A stretch of 64,000 bases of DNA, from positions 3,720,001-3,784,000 of the forward strand of contig NC_009706.1 in the NCBI RefSeq assembly GCF_000016505.1. Reading direction: 5' to 3'. A program made the translations under genes and the position numbers. Positions 10,121-19,915 of the stretch are shown in pieces. Under the pieces are notes generated by a model. It was not told the origin of the DNA. It did not search any database and worked only from the letters and a program-made list of their open reading frames with translations. This DNA is from Clostridium kluyveri DSM 555. GTDB lineage: Bacteria; Bacillota; Clostridia; Clostridiales; Clostridiaceae. How positions within the stretch are numbered: position 1 is the stretch's first letter; each line of letters begins with the position of its first letter.

Positions 10121-11635
10121 CTATCCCTCTATTAAAAATATTTTTTTGAATTCTTCTATAGCATTTCTAAGTTTATCACTTAATTCATCAGATATAACTT
10201 GTTTTTCCTTTATTTCATCTCCTATTTCTCTATGATGGGTATCCATATAATCAAGAAATTCTTCTTCAAATTCTGATATTCTTTCTACCGGTATATCCAT
10301 TATGTAATTTCTGCTGGCTGCAAACAATATCATTACTTGTTTTTCCACAGCCATTGGTTTATATTGAGGCTGCTTTAATATTTCTGTTAATCTCTTACCT
10401 TTTTCAAGAGTTCTCTTTGATTCTTTATCCAAATCGGAGCCAAATTGTGCAAAAGATGCAAGTTCCCTATATTGTGCCAAATCTATTCTAAGAGTACCTG
10501 CTACTTGCTTCATAGCTTTAATTTGTGCATTACCTCCAACTCTAGATACAGATATACCCGCATTTATAGCAGGCCTTTGACCGGAATAAAAAAGTTCTGT
10601 TTCTAAAAATATCTGTCCATCCGTTATAGAAATAACATTAGTTGGTATATATGCGGTAACATCTCCTGCCAGTGTTTCTATTATAGGCAGTGCTGTAAGT
10701 GATCCTCCTCCCAACTTATCTGAAAGTTTGGCAGCTCTTTCTAGGAGCCTTGAATGGAGATAGAAAACATCTCCCGGATATGCTTCCCTTCTCGGTGGTC
10801 TTCGAAGTAACAAAGACATAGCCCTATATGCCACTGCATGCTTAGATAAATCATCGTATACTATAAGCACATCTTTTCCTTTATTCATAAAATATTCTCC
10901 CATGGAGCAGCCTGCATAAGGAGCAATATATTGAAGCGGTGCTGATTCAGAAGCAGCTGCAGATACCACTATAGTATAATCCATGGCATTTGTCTCTATC
11001 AAATTATTCACTATATGTGCTACTGTAGATTGTTTTTGTCCTATAGCTACATAAATGCATATTACATCTTTTCCTTTTTGATTTATTATGGTATCCATGG
11101 CAATAGCAGTTTTACCAGTCTGCCTATCTCCTATTATAAGTTCTCTTTGTCCTCTGCCAATTGGTATCATAGCATCTATAGCCTTTATTCCTGTCTGCAA
11201 AGGTTGCTTAACTGCCTGCCTGGTTATAACCCCCGGTGCCACAAGCTCTACAGCTCTAGTTTCAGTAGTACTAATAGCGCCCTTGCCATCAATAGGATGT
11301 CCTAATGAATTTACAACTCTTCCTATAATATTTTCTCCTACAGGTACTTCTACAACTTTACCTGTTCTCTTTACTGTATTCCCTTCCTTTATTCCCTCCT
11401 GAGAACCTAAAAGAACACAGCCTACATTATCTTGTTCAAGATTTAGAGCCATAGCATAAACATCATTAGGAAACTCTAAAAGTTCTCCTGCCATACATCC
11501 ATTAAGACCATAAACTCTAGCAATACCATCACCAATTTGAATTATTGTACCTGAATCAACTGTCTCTATTTTCTTTTCATATTTTTCTATTTGACTTTTT
11601 ATAATTGAAGTTATTTCTTCAGGTTTTACGTTCAT
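10121..11635 (-). CDS. atpA: ATP synthase F1 alpha subunit
   Basis: Non-catalytic nucleotide-binding subunit of the F1 hexamer. Walker A is [11 protein letters not shown] (about residue 170), Walker B is [16 protein letters not shown], and SRVGGNAQ is the conserved block with the arginine that reaches into the catalytic site of beta. The 504 residues match the usual length. The gene follows atpH within five bases and is likely translated from the same transcript. Confidence 0.97.
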   Translation of the reverse strand: MNVKPEEITSIIKSQIEKYEKKIETVDSGTIIQIGDGIARVYGLNGCMAGELLEFPNDVYAMALNLEQDNVGCVLLGSQEGIKEGNTVKRTGKVVEVPVGENIIGRVVNSLGHPIDGKGAISTTETRAVELVAPGVITRQAVKQPLQTGIKAIDAMIPIGRGQRELIIGDRQTGKTAIAMDTIINQKGKDVICIYVAIGQKQSTVAHIVNNLIETNAMDYTIVVSAAASESAPLQYIAPYAGCSMGEYFMNKGKDVLIVYDDLSKHAVAYRAMSLLLRRPPRREAYPGDVFYLHSRLLERAAKLSDKLGGGSLTALPIIETLAGDVTAYIPTNVISITDGQIFLETELFYSGQRPAINAGISVSRVGGNAQIKAMKQVAGTLRIDLAQYRELASFAQFGSDLDKESKRTLEKGKRLTEILKQPQYKPMAVEKQVMILFAASRNYIMDIPVERISEFEEEFLDYMDTHHREIGDEIKEKQVISDELSDKLRNAIEEFKKIFLIEG

Positions 11636-11639
11636 AGGC

Positions 11640-12185
11640 TCACCTCTGTTCTCCTTTAAGCATTATTTTTTTCATTTCAGAAAGCTTTGATTTTACAGTT
11701 CCGTCAATAACCATATTATTTACTTCAACATAAACTCCACCTATTATTTCAGGATCTAATTCTTCTTTAATCAAAACTTCTTTATTAAACTTTCTCCTTA
11801 ATTTTTCAGTTAGAGTTTCCCTTTCATCATCTTCTAAAGGAATAACAGTTTTTACTGTAGCAATAACTGTATTATGATTTTCAAGATATATCTTTCCCAT
11901 TTCTTTAAGCTTACTATACAATTGATTAATTCTTCCTTTATCAATAAGTATTAGTAAAAACGAAAGTATATCTTCACTTATTTTACCTTTAAAAACATTT
12001 ATAAATGTTTTTTTCTTTTCAGCAGTACTAATTTCAGGATGCTCTATAAATTCTAAAAATTGAGTATCATTATTTATTATATCTGTAACATCCTTTAATT
12101 CCTCTAAATATTCTTCAACTTTTCCCTTTTCCTCTGCAATTTTATAAAGTGCAAGAGCGTATCTTCTATCTAAATATTCATACAT
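11640..12185 (-). CDS. atpH: ATP synthase F1 delta subunit
   Basis: Delta caps the F1 head and ties it to the peripheral b stalk. The 181 residues begin [19 protein letters not shown], the usual N-terminal helix, and the C-terminal domain has the conserved [19 protein letters not shown] block. It lies four bases after atpF and four before atpA. The ribosome site is weak, which suggests translation coupled to atpF. Confidence 0.93.
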   Translation of the reverse strand: MYEYLDRRYALALYKIAEEKGKVEEYLEELKDVTDIINNDTQFLEFIEHPEISTAEKKKTFINVFKGKISEDILSFLLILIDKGRINQLYSKLKEMGKIYLENHNTVIATVKTVIPLEDDERETLTEKLRRKFNKEVLIKEELDPEIIGGVYVEVNNMVIDGTVKSKLSEMKKIMLKGEQR

Positions 12186-12189
12186 CTTT

Positions 12190-12669
12190 TTAGATACCTA
12201 CCTTAGCTATAAAGTCCTTAATAAGTTTTCTATGTTGTTCTTCATCAATAGATCCTTCTAAGGCTTTCGATGACACTAAAATAGCTAAATCTACCACTTG
12301 ATTTTTTATGTCATCCTGGGCTTTTTCTCTTTCTCTATCTGCTTCATTCTTCGCCCTGTCTAGTATTAACTGTGCTTCCCTGCGTGCTTCATTTAATACA
12401 TTTTCTGAAATTTGTTCTGCCTTATTTTTATAACCCTCAACAATATTTTTACCTTCTTCTCTTGAGCCTTTCAATAATGCCTCATGTTTGGTAACCAACT
12501 CTTTGGACTTTTTTTCATTTTCATAGGCATTTTTAATCTTTGAATTAATTTCCTGTTGTCTACTGGTAAGTACATTATCAACTGGTTTAAAGAAGAAATG
12601 CCTTAAGATAATGTATAATACAACAAAATTTATTATTGTTATAACAACTGTAACCCAATTAACTTGCAT
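12190..12669 (-). CDS. atpF: ATP synthase Fo b subunit
   Basis: Membrane-anchored peripheral stalk. One transmembrane segment (about residues 6-26, TVVITIINFVVLYIILRHFF) is followed by a long charged coiled coil. I use ATG 12669 (159 residues) because GGGGAGGA directly abuts the upstream in-frame TTG at 12681 and would leave no spacer. It lies between atpE and atpH. Confidence 0.92.
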   Translation of the reverse strand: MQVNWVTVVITIINFVVLYIILRHFFFKPVDNVLTSRQQEINSKIKNAYENEKKSKELVTKHEALLKGSREEGKNIVEGYKNKAEQISENVLNEARREAQLILDRAKNEADREREKAQDDIKNQVVDLAILVSSKALEGSIDEEQHRKLIKDFIAKVGI

Positions 12670-12730
12670 GTTAAACTTCAATCCTCCCCTCTAAAATGTA
12701 TGTCTAAATTTGGTGAGGTATATAATAAAA

Positions 12731-12976
12731 TCAAACTTTAAATGCTAAAATAAGAGCTATCAATAGGGAATAAATAGCTGTTACTTCTGACAAGGCTGCA
12801 CTTACAAAGAACATACTTAATATTTTACCACTTGCCTCTGGCTGTCTTGAAACACCTTCAACTGCCTTTCCCGTAGCGATACCAATTCCAATACCTCCAC
12901 CTAAGCATCCTATAGCTGCTAATCCTGCTCCTATAGCTGCCATGCCTGATATAAATGATTGTGAATCCAAATTCAT
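12731..12976 (-). CDS. atpE: ATP synthase Fo c subunit, proton-type ion site predicted
   Basis: Two-helix proteolipid of the rotor ring, 81 residues. Helix 1 has the glycine repeat [14 protein letters not shown], the loop is [10 protein letters not shown], and helix 2 carries the ion-binding glutamate in [11 protein letters not shown]. In Na+-type c subunits such as that of Ilyobacter, helix 1 has a Gln in GxGQG and helix 2 reads ES-T. Here the Gln position is Ile and the Ser position is Val, so the Na+ ligands are absent and H+ coupling is predicted. AGGAGGATTTTT precedes the ATG. Confidence 0.96.
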   Translation of the reverse strand: MNLDSQSFISGMAAIGAGLAAIGCLGGGIGIGIATGKAVEGVSRQPEASGKILSMFFVSAALSEVTAIYSLLIALILAFKV

Positions 12977-13025
12977 AATAAAAATCCTCCTTCAAAATAA
13001 ATTAAATATTAAAAAATTAAATATA

Positions 13026-13709
13026 TTAGTGTTCAGCAACAATTCTTATATTCATTACTGTTAACATAACAAATACTATCATCTGTATTGAGCCATCAAA
13101 TAAATCAAAGAAAGCATGTAAAGGAATGGGGATTAAAAACTGTGAGAACCATGCGATATTTCCTAATCCTTCATATACTATTCCAATAATTACAGCTCCC
13201 GCAGTTAAATTTCCAAACAGTCGGAGACTTAAAGACACTGGAAGAACTAATCTCTCTACAATATTAAGGGGCAATAACATTACAACTGGTTTAGTATAAC
13301 CTATAAAATAATTTTTCAATCCAGTTTTTTTAATGGCATTAAATTGAACCAATACAAAAGTTATAAGTGCTAAGCCTAATGTAACACTCAGATCTTCCGT
13401 AGGAGCTTTTAATCCTATAATTACTGGTGCAATATTCATTACCAATATATATATTGCAAGAGTTCCTATATACGGCACAAATGATATGTACTCTTTTCCC
13501 ATATTATTTTTAACTAGATTTTGTACTGCCTCAACAATCATCTCAACAACATTCTGTCTTCCATCGGGCAGTCTTTGCATATTTCGTGTAAAAAACTTTG
13601 CTAAGACAGCTAAAATTAAAATAATACCCCATTGTACCACAACACTAGAAGTTATAGGAATATCAAATGATCCCAAATGTATTGAAAACAATGGCGAAAA
13701 GTGTTCCAC
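13026..13709 (-). CDS. atpB: ATP synthase Fo a subunit
   Basis: Stator channel of Fo that passes ions to the c ring. The 227 residues contain several membrane helices; the essential arginine lies in LSLRLFGNLTAG (about residue 161), and the C-terminal LTVMNIRIVAEH follows the last helix. The start appears to be GTG 13709. It is separated from atpE by 49 bases and follows atpI. Confidence 0.94.
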   Translation of the reverse strand: MEHFSPLFSIHLGSFDIPITSSVVVQWGIILILAVLAKFFTRNMQRLPDGRQNVVEMIVEAVQNLVKNNMGKEYISFVPYIGTLAIYILVMNIAPVIIGLKAPTEDLSVTLGLALITFVLVQFNAIKKTGLKNYFIGYTKPVVMLLPLNIVERLVLPVSLSLRLFGNLTAGAVIIGIVYEGLGNIAWFSQFLIPIPLHAFFDLFDGSIQMIVFVMLTVMNIRIVAEH

Positions 13710-13742
13710 TTCATCACATCCCTTCTATAATTATTTATACGT

Positions 13743-14111
13743 TTATGTTTTGTTATTTTCAAAAGCTAAATATATATATATGCCTAATAGATTACAAGTG
13801 TAGCCAAACAGATATGCTATTGCATTATATTTGTTGTATCTAAAAGTAATATACCCTATTCCTGTAGCAATCATAATTCTAATAATAAAACCTATAAGAT
13901 ATAAAAATGCCGATGAATTTTTAAATTTATGTAGCATTGACCTACCTAGTATATTGTTAACAAAAAAATTAAACATAGCTATAGACATTCCAAGTAGAAT
14001 AAATAATCCATATCTCTTGAAAAACAACTGTGATAAACCCGCTAACAATATACCTATTAGTACATTAATTAAAAATACCATCTTTGTATTTCCTAAACTA
14101 TCTCTATTCAT
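13743..14111 (-). CDS. atpI: ATP synthase subunit I (AtpI)
   Basis: Small accessory membrane protein that helps c-ring assembly in some bacteria. About 122 residues with four predicted membrane helices (for example VFLINVLIGILLAGLSQLFF and YLFGYTCNLLGIYIYLAF). Its position as first gene of the atp operon supports the call more than its sequence, since the family is poorly conserved. ATG 14111 follows AGGAGGAATTG. Confidence 0.8.
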   Translation of the reverse strand: MNRDSLGNTKMVFLINVLIGILLAGLSQLFFKRYGLFILLGMSIAMFNFFVNNILGRSMLHKFKNSSAFLYLIGFIIRIMIATGIGYITFRYNKYNAIAYLFGYTCNLLGIYIYLAFENNKT

Positions 14112-14455
14112 CAATTCCTCCTTTTACGAATAAGTACATATTAAAAATTAGATTACTGTTTTTAAACATATTTTATCATAATATAGAAAATTTCAAAAGC
14201 TTATTACATACTTTTACTAAGGTATGTAATAAATTTATAATACTATTTAATCCTTTACAGCTAATATAATACACAGCTTTTGTCAGCATACAACTTTAAT
14301 TATATACCCTAAAAATATAATCTAAAAGCTTGATTTTTCTCTAAATTGTTTATTTTTCTTTAATCTAAGTAAATTAATGCTATATTTTGCAGTAATTACT
14401 CATTAAATCTGTATATTTAAAATTTTATATGATAATAAATATTTAATGACACGTA
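14112..14455. other. Gap upstream of the atp operon
   Basis: About 340 bases between the atpI start and the thiolase terminator. It is very AT-rich. The atp promoter must lie here on the minus strand, but I found no convincing consensus box. No gene, repeat copy or hairpin stands out. Confidence 0.4.
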
Positions 14456-14494
14456 AAAATAAAGAAAGCATTAAATCAATACTTTCTTTATTTT
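14456..14494 (-). terminator. Terminator of the first thiolase gene
   Basis: AAAATAAAGAAAG and CTTTCTTTATTTT form a perfect 13-base stem around a 13-base loop, 30 bases past the stop codon, so the gene is probably transcribed alone. Confidence 0.75.
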
Positions 14495-14523
14495 CTCTCT
14501 TAAATATTTAAAATATGTTTAAA

Positions 14524-15705
14524 TTATCTTTCAACTACTACAGCGGTTCCTTGTCCTCCACCTATGCAAAGTGTTGCAAGACCTTTCTTTGCATCTCTCT
14601 TTTGCATTTCGTGAAGTAGTGTAACAAGTATTCTTGCACCAGAGCAGCCAACTGGATGTCCAAGAGCTATTGCTCCTCCATTTACATTTACTTTGCTCAT
14701 ATCAAATTCTAAATCTCTTGCTACTGCTATACTTTGAGCTGCAAATGCTTCATTTGCTTCTATTAAATCAAAGTCCTTTATTGTTAAATTAGTTTTCGCA
14801 AGCACTTTTTTTGTTGCATAATATGGTCCATATCCCATGATAGCTGGATCTAATCCTGCGCTTGCAAAATCAACATATTTTGCCATTGGTTTAACTCCAA
14901 GTTCCTTTGCTTTATCTGCACTCATTAAGATTAATGCTGCTGATGAATCATTTATTCCTGAAGAATTACCTGCTGTAACTGTTCCTGTTCCATCTCTCTT
15001 AAATGCAGGTTTCAATTTTGCTAATGTTTCTATAGTTGTACCAAATCTTGGATCTTCATCAGTATCAAAAACTACCTCTTTCTTTTTCATTTTTACAGTT
15101 ACTGGAACTATTTCATCTTTGAACTTTCCTGCTTTTATAGCTGCTTCTGCCTTCTGTTGGGATGCTAATGCAAATTTATCTTGATCTTCTCTTGTTATTC
15201 CCCATTTTTCTGCTATATTTTCAGCTGTGATTCCCATGTGATAGTTGTTGAATGAATCTATAAGTCCATCATGTAACATAGCATCATATATTTTTGCTTC
15301 TCCCATTCTATATCCAAATCTAGCTTTTGGAATTAAATATGGAGATGCAGACATGTTTTCTGATCCACCAACTACAATTGTATCAGCATCTCCGTTGCTG
15401 ATAAGACTAGCTGCTAAACTTACTGTTCTAAGTCCTGAACCACAAAGCTTATTCACTGTGAAAGCTGGTACTTCTACTGGAAGACCTGCATATACAGCTG
15501 ATTGTCTTGCTAAACTTTGTCCAACACCTGCTTGTATTACATTTCCAAATATAACTTCATCTACTTGTTCTGGTTTGATACCTGCTCTTTTTACTGCTTC
15601 TTTTATAACTATAGCTCCTAAATCTACAGCAGAAACATCTTTTAAAGTTCCCCCAAAACTTCCTATCGCTGTTCTTACAGCACTTACAATAACTACTTCT
15701 CTCAT
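14524..15705 (-). CDS. thlA: Acetyl-CoA acetyltransferase (thiolase), tandem copy 1
   Basis: Condenses two acetyl-CoA to acetoacetyl-CoA, the entry step of butyrate and caproate formation; in the cytoplasm. All catalytic elements are present: nucleophilic Cys in [10 protein letters not shown] (about residue 88), NEAFAAQ, the His of [13 protein letters not shown] (about 350) and the second Cys in LCIGGGQG (about 380). At 393 residues it is two longer than copies 2 and 3. It has its own promoter about 240 bases upstream and its own terminator. Copies 1 and 2 have Cys where copy 3 has Ala in GHPVGxSGAR. Confidence 0.96.
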   Translation of the reverse strand: MREVVIVSAVRTAIGSFGGTLKDVSAVDLGAIVIKEAVKRAGIKPEQVDEVIFGNVIQAGVGQSLARQSAVYAGLPVEVPAFTVNKLCGSGLRTVSLAASLISNGDADTIVVGGSENMSASPYLIPKARFGYRMGEAKIYDAMLHDGLIDSFNNYHMGITAENIAEKWGITREDQDKFALASQQKAEAAIKAGKFKDEIVPVTVKMKKKEVVFDTDEDPRFGTTIETLAKLKPAFKRDGTGTVTAGNSSGINDSSAALILMSADKAKELGVKPMAKYVDFASAGLDPAIMGYGPYYATKKVLAKTNLTIKDFDLIEANEAFAAQSIAVARDLEFDMSKVNVNGGAIALGHPVGCSGARILVTLLHEMQKRDAKKGLATLCIGGGQGTAVVVER

Positions 15706-15942
15706 AACAAATCCTCCTATAATTTATTTTTTATGATATTTTACATTCAGATTATTGTAAAATTACAATTATGTTAAATTTCATAATTTTAACTAATTAT
15801 CATTACAATTTTTACAAAAATGTCGCATTTATCTTAAGAAAACTTTTACAAATCCTGAAATCTCCCATACGAATTTCACAATTATCTAAACCTATTTAAA
15901 ATATTGATTATTTCAAATAAGCAATTTAATTCACACAATTAT

Positions 15943-15971
15943 ATTATACTAGTTAATTGATATTTAATCAA
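15943..15971 (-). promoter_or_regulatory. Sigma-A-type promoter of thiolase copy 1
   Basis: On the minus strand TTGATT and TATAAT are separated by 17 bases. The predicted transcript starts near 15936, giving a leader of about 230 bases before the ATG. The same layout recurs upstream of the other two thiolase genes. Confidence 0.75.
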
Positions 15972-15977
15972 TATTTC

Positions 15978-15995
15978 TTGTTAAAAAAAACACAA
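15978..15995 (-). promoter_or_regulatory. Rex-box-like operator of thiolase copy 1
   Basis: TTGTGTTTTTTTTAACAA on the minus strand is 18 bases long and matches the Rex consensus TTGTTAA-N4-TTAACAA at TTGT and at the whole right half-site. It lies six bases upstream of the -35 box. An AT-rich UP element is the alternative. Confidence 0.5.
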
Positions 15996-16239
15996 AGTCA
16001 TATAAACAGAAGTATATATGAATATTTCCGTTTATATTTGACTTATTCATTTATATTTTGATATTTTAACTGTAAATGCCATAATATACGATATTTTATA
16101 AAATAATAGAGATTTTATATTACTTATATTAACTTTTATGAATATTATTACACTTATCTGCACAGCCTATTTTATTAAAAAAGCATTCTAACTAGATGAC
16201 GTTCTTTATAGAGGTATCAATCACATTTTCATGGATTTT

Positions 16240-16375
16240 GACTATTAGACTTGGGAGGAATTGTGTACGATACCCCCTTTGGATGAAATATATTTCCGTA
16301 TTTCCTTTATGCCGTACACCTTATCTCCCAAAATTTTGAATCCATTGTTTATCTGACATTTCATATCGTTTTCAT
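16240..16375 (-). pseudogene. Decayed IS5-type transposase fragment
   Basis: On the minus strand one frame gives KRYEMSDKQWIQNFG, like the N-terminus of IS5-family transposases, and runs directly into GDKVYGIKEIRKYISSKGG, which resembles the central DDE-domain block ADKAYDSxEIRxxI. The region between is missing and stops follow, so this is an internally deleted remnant. It lies in the 880-base gap between thiolase copies 1 and 2. No terminal inverted repeats were recognised. The remainder of the gap holds the copy 1 promoter and the copy 2 terminator. Confidence 0.5.
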
Positions 16376-16502
16376 GCCATAATATCAATCTCCAGTTTTT
16401 TTCTTAATTCTGCCAAGAATCTGGTTTTTATCAAATTTTAAGTTTTCAGACATGCTCTAGTTAAAAACAAAATTAAAATTATTATGTAAATAAAACTTAC
16501 TC

Positions 16503-16547
16503 TAATAAAAAAACAAAGCAAGTAATCATTACGATACTTACTTTGTT
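16503..16547 (-). terminator. Terminator of the second thiolase gene
   Basis: On the minus strand AACAAAGTAAGTA pairs with TACTTGCTTTGTT (one G-U pair) and is followed by a T-rich run. Confidence 0.75.
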
Positions 16548-16585
16548 CTTTATTTTAGACTACAAATATAATCCATTATATAAAA

Positions 16586-17761
16586 TTATCTTTCAACTAT
16601 TAGTGCAGTTCCCATTCCTCCCCCTATACATAATGTTGCAAGTCCCTTTTTCGCATCTCTTCTCTGCATTTCATAAAGTAATGTAACGAGTATTCTTGCA
16701 CCAGAGCAGCCAACTGGATGTCCAAGAGCTATTGCTCCTCCATTTACATTTACTTTGCTCATATCAAATTCTAAATCTTTTGCTACTGCTAAACTTTGTG
16801 AAGCGAATGCTTCATTTGCTTCTATTAAGTCTAAATCTGCAATTGACAAGTTAGCTTTTTCAAGTGCCAACTTTGTTGCATAGAAAGGTCCGTATCCCAT
16901 TATGGTTGGGTCTAATCCTTTACTTCCATAGGAAACAATCTTTGCAAGAGGCTTAATTCCAAGTTCTTTTGCCTTATCTGCACTCATTACAACTAAAGCT
17001 GCTGCTGCATCATTTATTCCCGAAGCATTACCTGCTGTAACTGTTCCATCTTTTTTGAATGATGGTTTCAATTTTGCTAATGCTTCTATAGTTGTCCCAA
17101 ATCTAGGGAATTCATCAGTATCAAAAATTATTTCTTTCTTTTTCTGCTTAACGGTTACTGGAACTATTTCATCTTTAAATTTTCCTGCCTTTATGGCTGC
17201 TTCTGCCTTCTGTTGGGATGCTAATGCAAATTCATCCTGCATATCTCTTGTTATTCCCCATTTTTCTGCTATGTTTTCAGCTGTAATTCCCATGTGGTAA
17301 TTGTTAAATGCTTCCCAAAGTCCATCTTTTATCATGGCATCAACTAATTTTCCCTCTCCCATTCTATGTCCCCATCTGGCCTTTGGAAGTAGATATGGTG
17401 CAGCGGACATGTTTTCTGTTCCACCAACTACAACAATATCATCATCTCCAATTTTTATGAGCTGAGCTGCCAAACTTACTGATCTAAGTCCTGAACCGCA
17501 AACCTTATTTAGTGTAAACGCTGGTACTTCTACAGGAATGCCTGCTTTTACAGCAGCTTGCCTCGCTGGACTTTGTCCAAGACCTGCCTGTATTACATTT
17601 CCAAATATAACTTCATCTACTTGTTCTGGTTTTATACCTGCTCTTTTTACAGCCTCTTTTATAACTATTGCCCCCAAATCTACAGCAGAAATATCTTTTA
17701 AAGTTCCACCAAAACTCCCTATAGCTGTTCTTACTGCACTTACAATAACTGCATCTTTCAT
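16586..17761 (-). CDS. thlA: Acetyl-CoA acetyltransferase (thiolase), tandem copy 2
   Basis: Same enzyme family as its two neighbours, 391 residues. The nucleophilic Cys is in [13 protein letters not shown], the general-base His in [13 protein letters not shown], and the second Cys in [15 protein letters not shown] is present. It is more like copy 3 than copy 1 in several blocks ([27 protein letters not shown]), yet shares Cys with copy 1 in GHPVGCSG. Promoter and terminator are its own, so the three genes can be expressed separately. Good ribosome site AGGAGGGTTC. Confidence 0.96.
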   Translation of the reverse strand: MKDAVIVSAVRTAIGSFGGTLKDISAVDLGAIVIKEAVKRAGIKPEQVDEVIFGNVIQAGLGQSPARQAAVKAGIPVEVPAFTLNKVCGSGLRSVSLAAQLIKIGDDDIVVVGGTENMSAAPYLLPKARWGHRMGEGKLVDAMIKDGLWEAFNNYHMGITAENIAEKWGITRDMQDEFALASQQKAEAAIKAGKFKDEIVPVTVKQKKKEIIFDTDEFPRFGTTIEALAKLKPSFKKDGTVTAGNASGINDAAAALVVMSADKAKELGIKPLAKIVSYGSKGLDPTIMGYGPFYATKLALEKANLSIADLDLIEANEAFASQSLAVAKDLEFDMSKVNVNGGAIALGHPVGCSGARILVTLLYEMQRRDAKKGLATLCIGGGMGTALIVER

Positions 17762-18003
17762 AAAATGAACCCTCCTAAAATAAATTTATTTAAACTTAAA
17801 TCTTTAGTAAAGTTATAAATCACTTAAATTTCAAGTGTTTTGAATCTTAGTGCTCATATTCTTAAATATAAACTATATTAGTTCATTAAAAAATTTTTAT
17901 AAATGATGAAATTGTATGATGTTACTTCACAATTATTTAAGTTTATACCTTAAACATCATTATTCAAAATAATTTAATTAATTCGTACAATTCTAATATA
18001 TTA

Positions 18004-18032
18004 ATTATACTAATTAATTAATTTTTTATCAA
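18004..18032 (-). promoter_or_regulatory. Sigma-A-type promoter of thiolase copy 2
   Basis: Minus strand TTGATA, 17-base spacer, TATAAT. Predicted leader of about 235 bases; it resembles the leader of copy 1 (both contain a TTCACAATTAT stretch), so promoter and leader were probably duplicated with the gene. Confidence 0.75.
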
Positions 18033-18038
18033 TATGCA

Positions 18039-18056
18039 TTGTTAAAAAAAAAACAA
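18039..18056 (-). promoter_or_regulatory. Rex-box-like operator of thiolase copy 2
   Basis: TTGTTTTTTTTTTAACAA on the minus strand, again 18 bases and six bases from the -35 box. The fifth base differs from copies 1 and 3 while the length is kept. Confidence 0.45.
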
Positions 18057-18244
18057 AGTTTAGCAAACATATATATTTATGGACAGCTTTTACACTGTTT
18101 TTTAAGCTATTTAATCATATATAAACATATTGACTTAAAATAAGCAAATATGCTTTATTTTAAAACATTTCAAACTAAAAAATCAAATAAATTTACATTT
18201 AAGTGTTTGATTCCCAAAAATAAACATAGAAAAATATAGCTTGA

Positions 18245-18475
18245 ATAAAGCGTTAATTAATTATTTGAAATCAAAAAAATAGTAGAAGGATCCCATTTCA
18301 ATAAAGATAGATTTTTTGCCATTAATTCTATTGACGAACATCCACGATCAAAATATAACAATAGAATTTGTATTCGTCAGTATCTTTTCTTATAGTATTA
18401 ACATTTTTCTTTGCTAGCTCACTTTCACTTGTTTTAATAGAATCTATTTGCAAATATAAAAAGAAATGATTAAAT
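18245..18475 (-). pseudogene. Possible decayed coding remnant between thiolase copies 2 and 3
   Basis: On the minus strand a stop-free stretch reads TSESELAKKNVNTIRKDTD and YCYILIVDVRQ, then in another frame NRINGKKSIFIEMGSF. The frame change suggests a broken gene, but I recognise no family. It lies in a 796-base gap that otherwise holds the copy 2 promoter and the copy 3 terminator. It may be chance in AT-rich DNA. Confidence 0.2.
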
Positions 18476-18480
18476 ACAAC

Positions 18481-18518
18481 AAAAATAAAAGACTGCCGAC
18501 AAATTTTGCCGACAGTCT
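18481..18518 (-). terminator. Terminator of the third thiolase gene
   Basis: On the minus strand AGACTGTCGGCA pairs with TGTCGGCAGTCT; two G-U pairs make a full 12-base stem only on this strand, and T-rich sequence follows. Confidence 0.85.
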
Positions 18519-18557
18519 AAATCATCTATTTTACATGTTTAAAGTAACATTTTTTAT

Positions 18558-19733
18558 TTATCTCTCTACTATTAAAGCAGTTCCCATTCCACCGCCTATA
18601 CATAATGTTGCAAGACCTTTTTTTGCATCTCTTCTCTGCATTTCATGAAGTAATGTAACAAGTATTCTTGCTCCTGATGCTCCAACTGGATGTCCAAGAG
18701 CTATTGCTCCTCCATTTACATTTACTTTGCTCATATCAAATTCTAAATCTTTTGCTACTGCCAAACTCTGTGAAGCGAATGCTTCATTTGCTTCTATTAA
18801 GTCTAAATCTGCAACTGACAAGTTAGCTTTTTCAAGTGCTGCTTTTGTTGCATGGAAAGGACCATATCCCATTATTGTCGGATCTAATCCTGCACTTCCA
18901 TAGGAAACAATCTTTGCAAGTGGTTTAATTCCAAGTTCTTTTGCCTTATCTGCACTCATCACAACTAAAGCTGCTGCTGCATCATTTATTCCTGAAGCAT
19001 TACCTGCTGTAACTGTTCCATCTTTTTTGAATGCTGGTCTCAATTTTGCCAGTGTTTCAACAGTTGTTCCTGGTTTTATATACTCATCAGTATCAAAAAC
19101 TACTTCTTTCTTTTTTATCTTAACAGTTACTGGAACTATTTCATCTTTGAATTTACCTGCTTTTTGAGCTGCTTCTGCTTTTTGCTGGGACGCTGCTGAA
19201 AATTCATCCTGCTCTTCTCTTGTTAAACCCCATTTTTCTGCTATGTTTTCAGCTGTAATTCCCATGTGATAATTGTTGAATGCCTCCCAAAGTCCGTCTT
19301 TTATCATAGCATCAACTATTTTTCCTTCTCCCATTCTATGTCCCCATCTAGCTTTTGGGAGTACATATGGAGCAGCAGACATGTTTTCCATTCCACCAAC
19401 TACGACAATATCAGCATCTCCAGCTTTTATAACCTGAGCTGCCAAACTTACTGATCTAAGTCCTGAACCACAAACCTTATTTAATGTGAATGCTGGAACT
19501 TCTACAGGAATACCTGCTTTTACAGCTGCCTGTCTCGCTGGACTCTGACCAAGACCTGCCTGTATTACGTTTCCAAATATAACTTCATCTATTTGTTCTG
19601 GCTTAACATTTGCTCTTTTTACTGCTTCTTTTATAACTACAGCTCCTAATTCCACTGCTGGAACATCTTTCAAAGTTCCACCGAAACTTCCTATAGCTGT
19701 TCTCACTGCACTTACAATAACTACTTCTCTCAT
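18558..19733 (-). CDS. thlA: Acetyl-CoA acetyltransferase (thiolase), tandem copy 3
   Basis: Third thiolase of the array, 391 residues, first to be met when reading the minus strand. Catalytic Cys in [13 protein letters not shown], His in [13 protein letters not shown], Cys in [18 protein letters not shown] is the usual form in biosynthetic thiolases; the other two copies have Cys in place of the Ala. The substrate-loop region ([13 protein letters not shown]) also differs. It has the best promoter of the three (TTGACA-17-TATAAT) and a short leader of about 75 bases, so it may be the most highly expressed. Confidence 0.96.
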   Translation of the reverse strand: MREVVIVSAVRTAIGSFGGTLKDVPAVELGAVVIKEAVKRANVKPEQIDEVIFGNVIQAGLGQSPARQAAVKAGIPVEVPAFTLNKVCGSGLRSVSLAAQVIKAGDADIVVVGGMENMSAAPYVLPKARWGHRMGEGKIVDAMIKDGLWEAFNNYHMGITAENIAEKWGLTREEQDEFSAASQQKAEAAQKAGKFKDEIVPVTVKIKKKEVVFDTDEYIKPGTTVETLAKLRPAFKKDGTVTAGNASGINDAAAALVVMSADKAKELGIKPLAKIVSYGSAGLDPTIMGYGPFHATKAALEKANLSVADLDLIEANEAFASQSLAVAKDLEFDMSKVNVNGGAIALGHPVGASGARILVTLLHEMQRRDAKKGLATLCIGGGMGTALIVER

Positions 19734-19812
19734 AGTAAATCCTCCTAAAAGTTTATTTTATTTTTAACCAAAATTTAACCTATCCGATGTTTAATATCCT
19801 GATGACAAGCTA

Positions 19813-19841
19813 ATTATACTAAGTAATCATAACGTTGTCAA
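19813..19841 (-). promoter_or_regulatory. Consensus sigma-A promoter of thiolase copy 3
   Basis: Minus strand TTGACA, 17-base spacer, TATAAT: a perfect match to the vegetative consensus, with a predicted transcript start about 75 bases before the ATG. Confidence 0.85.
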
Positions 19842-19846
19842 TGTTG

Positions 19847-19864
19847 TTGTTAAAAAAAACACAA
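19847..19864 (-). promoter_or_regulatory. Rex-box-like operator of thiolase copy 3
   Basis: TTGTGTTTTTTTTAACAA on the minus strand, identical to the site of copy 1 and five bases upstream of the -35 box. Confidence 0.5.
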
Positions 19865-19915
19865 AGGTTTTTTACACTTCTATAATTAACTTACTAGCCT
19901 AAAAACATAGTATAC

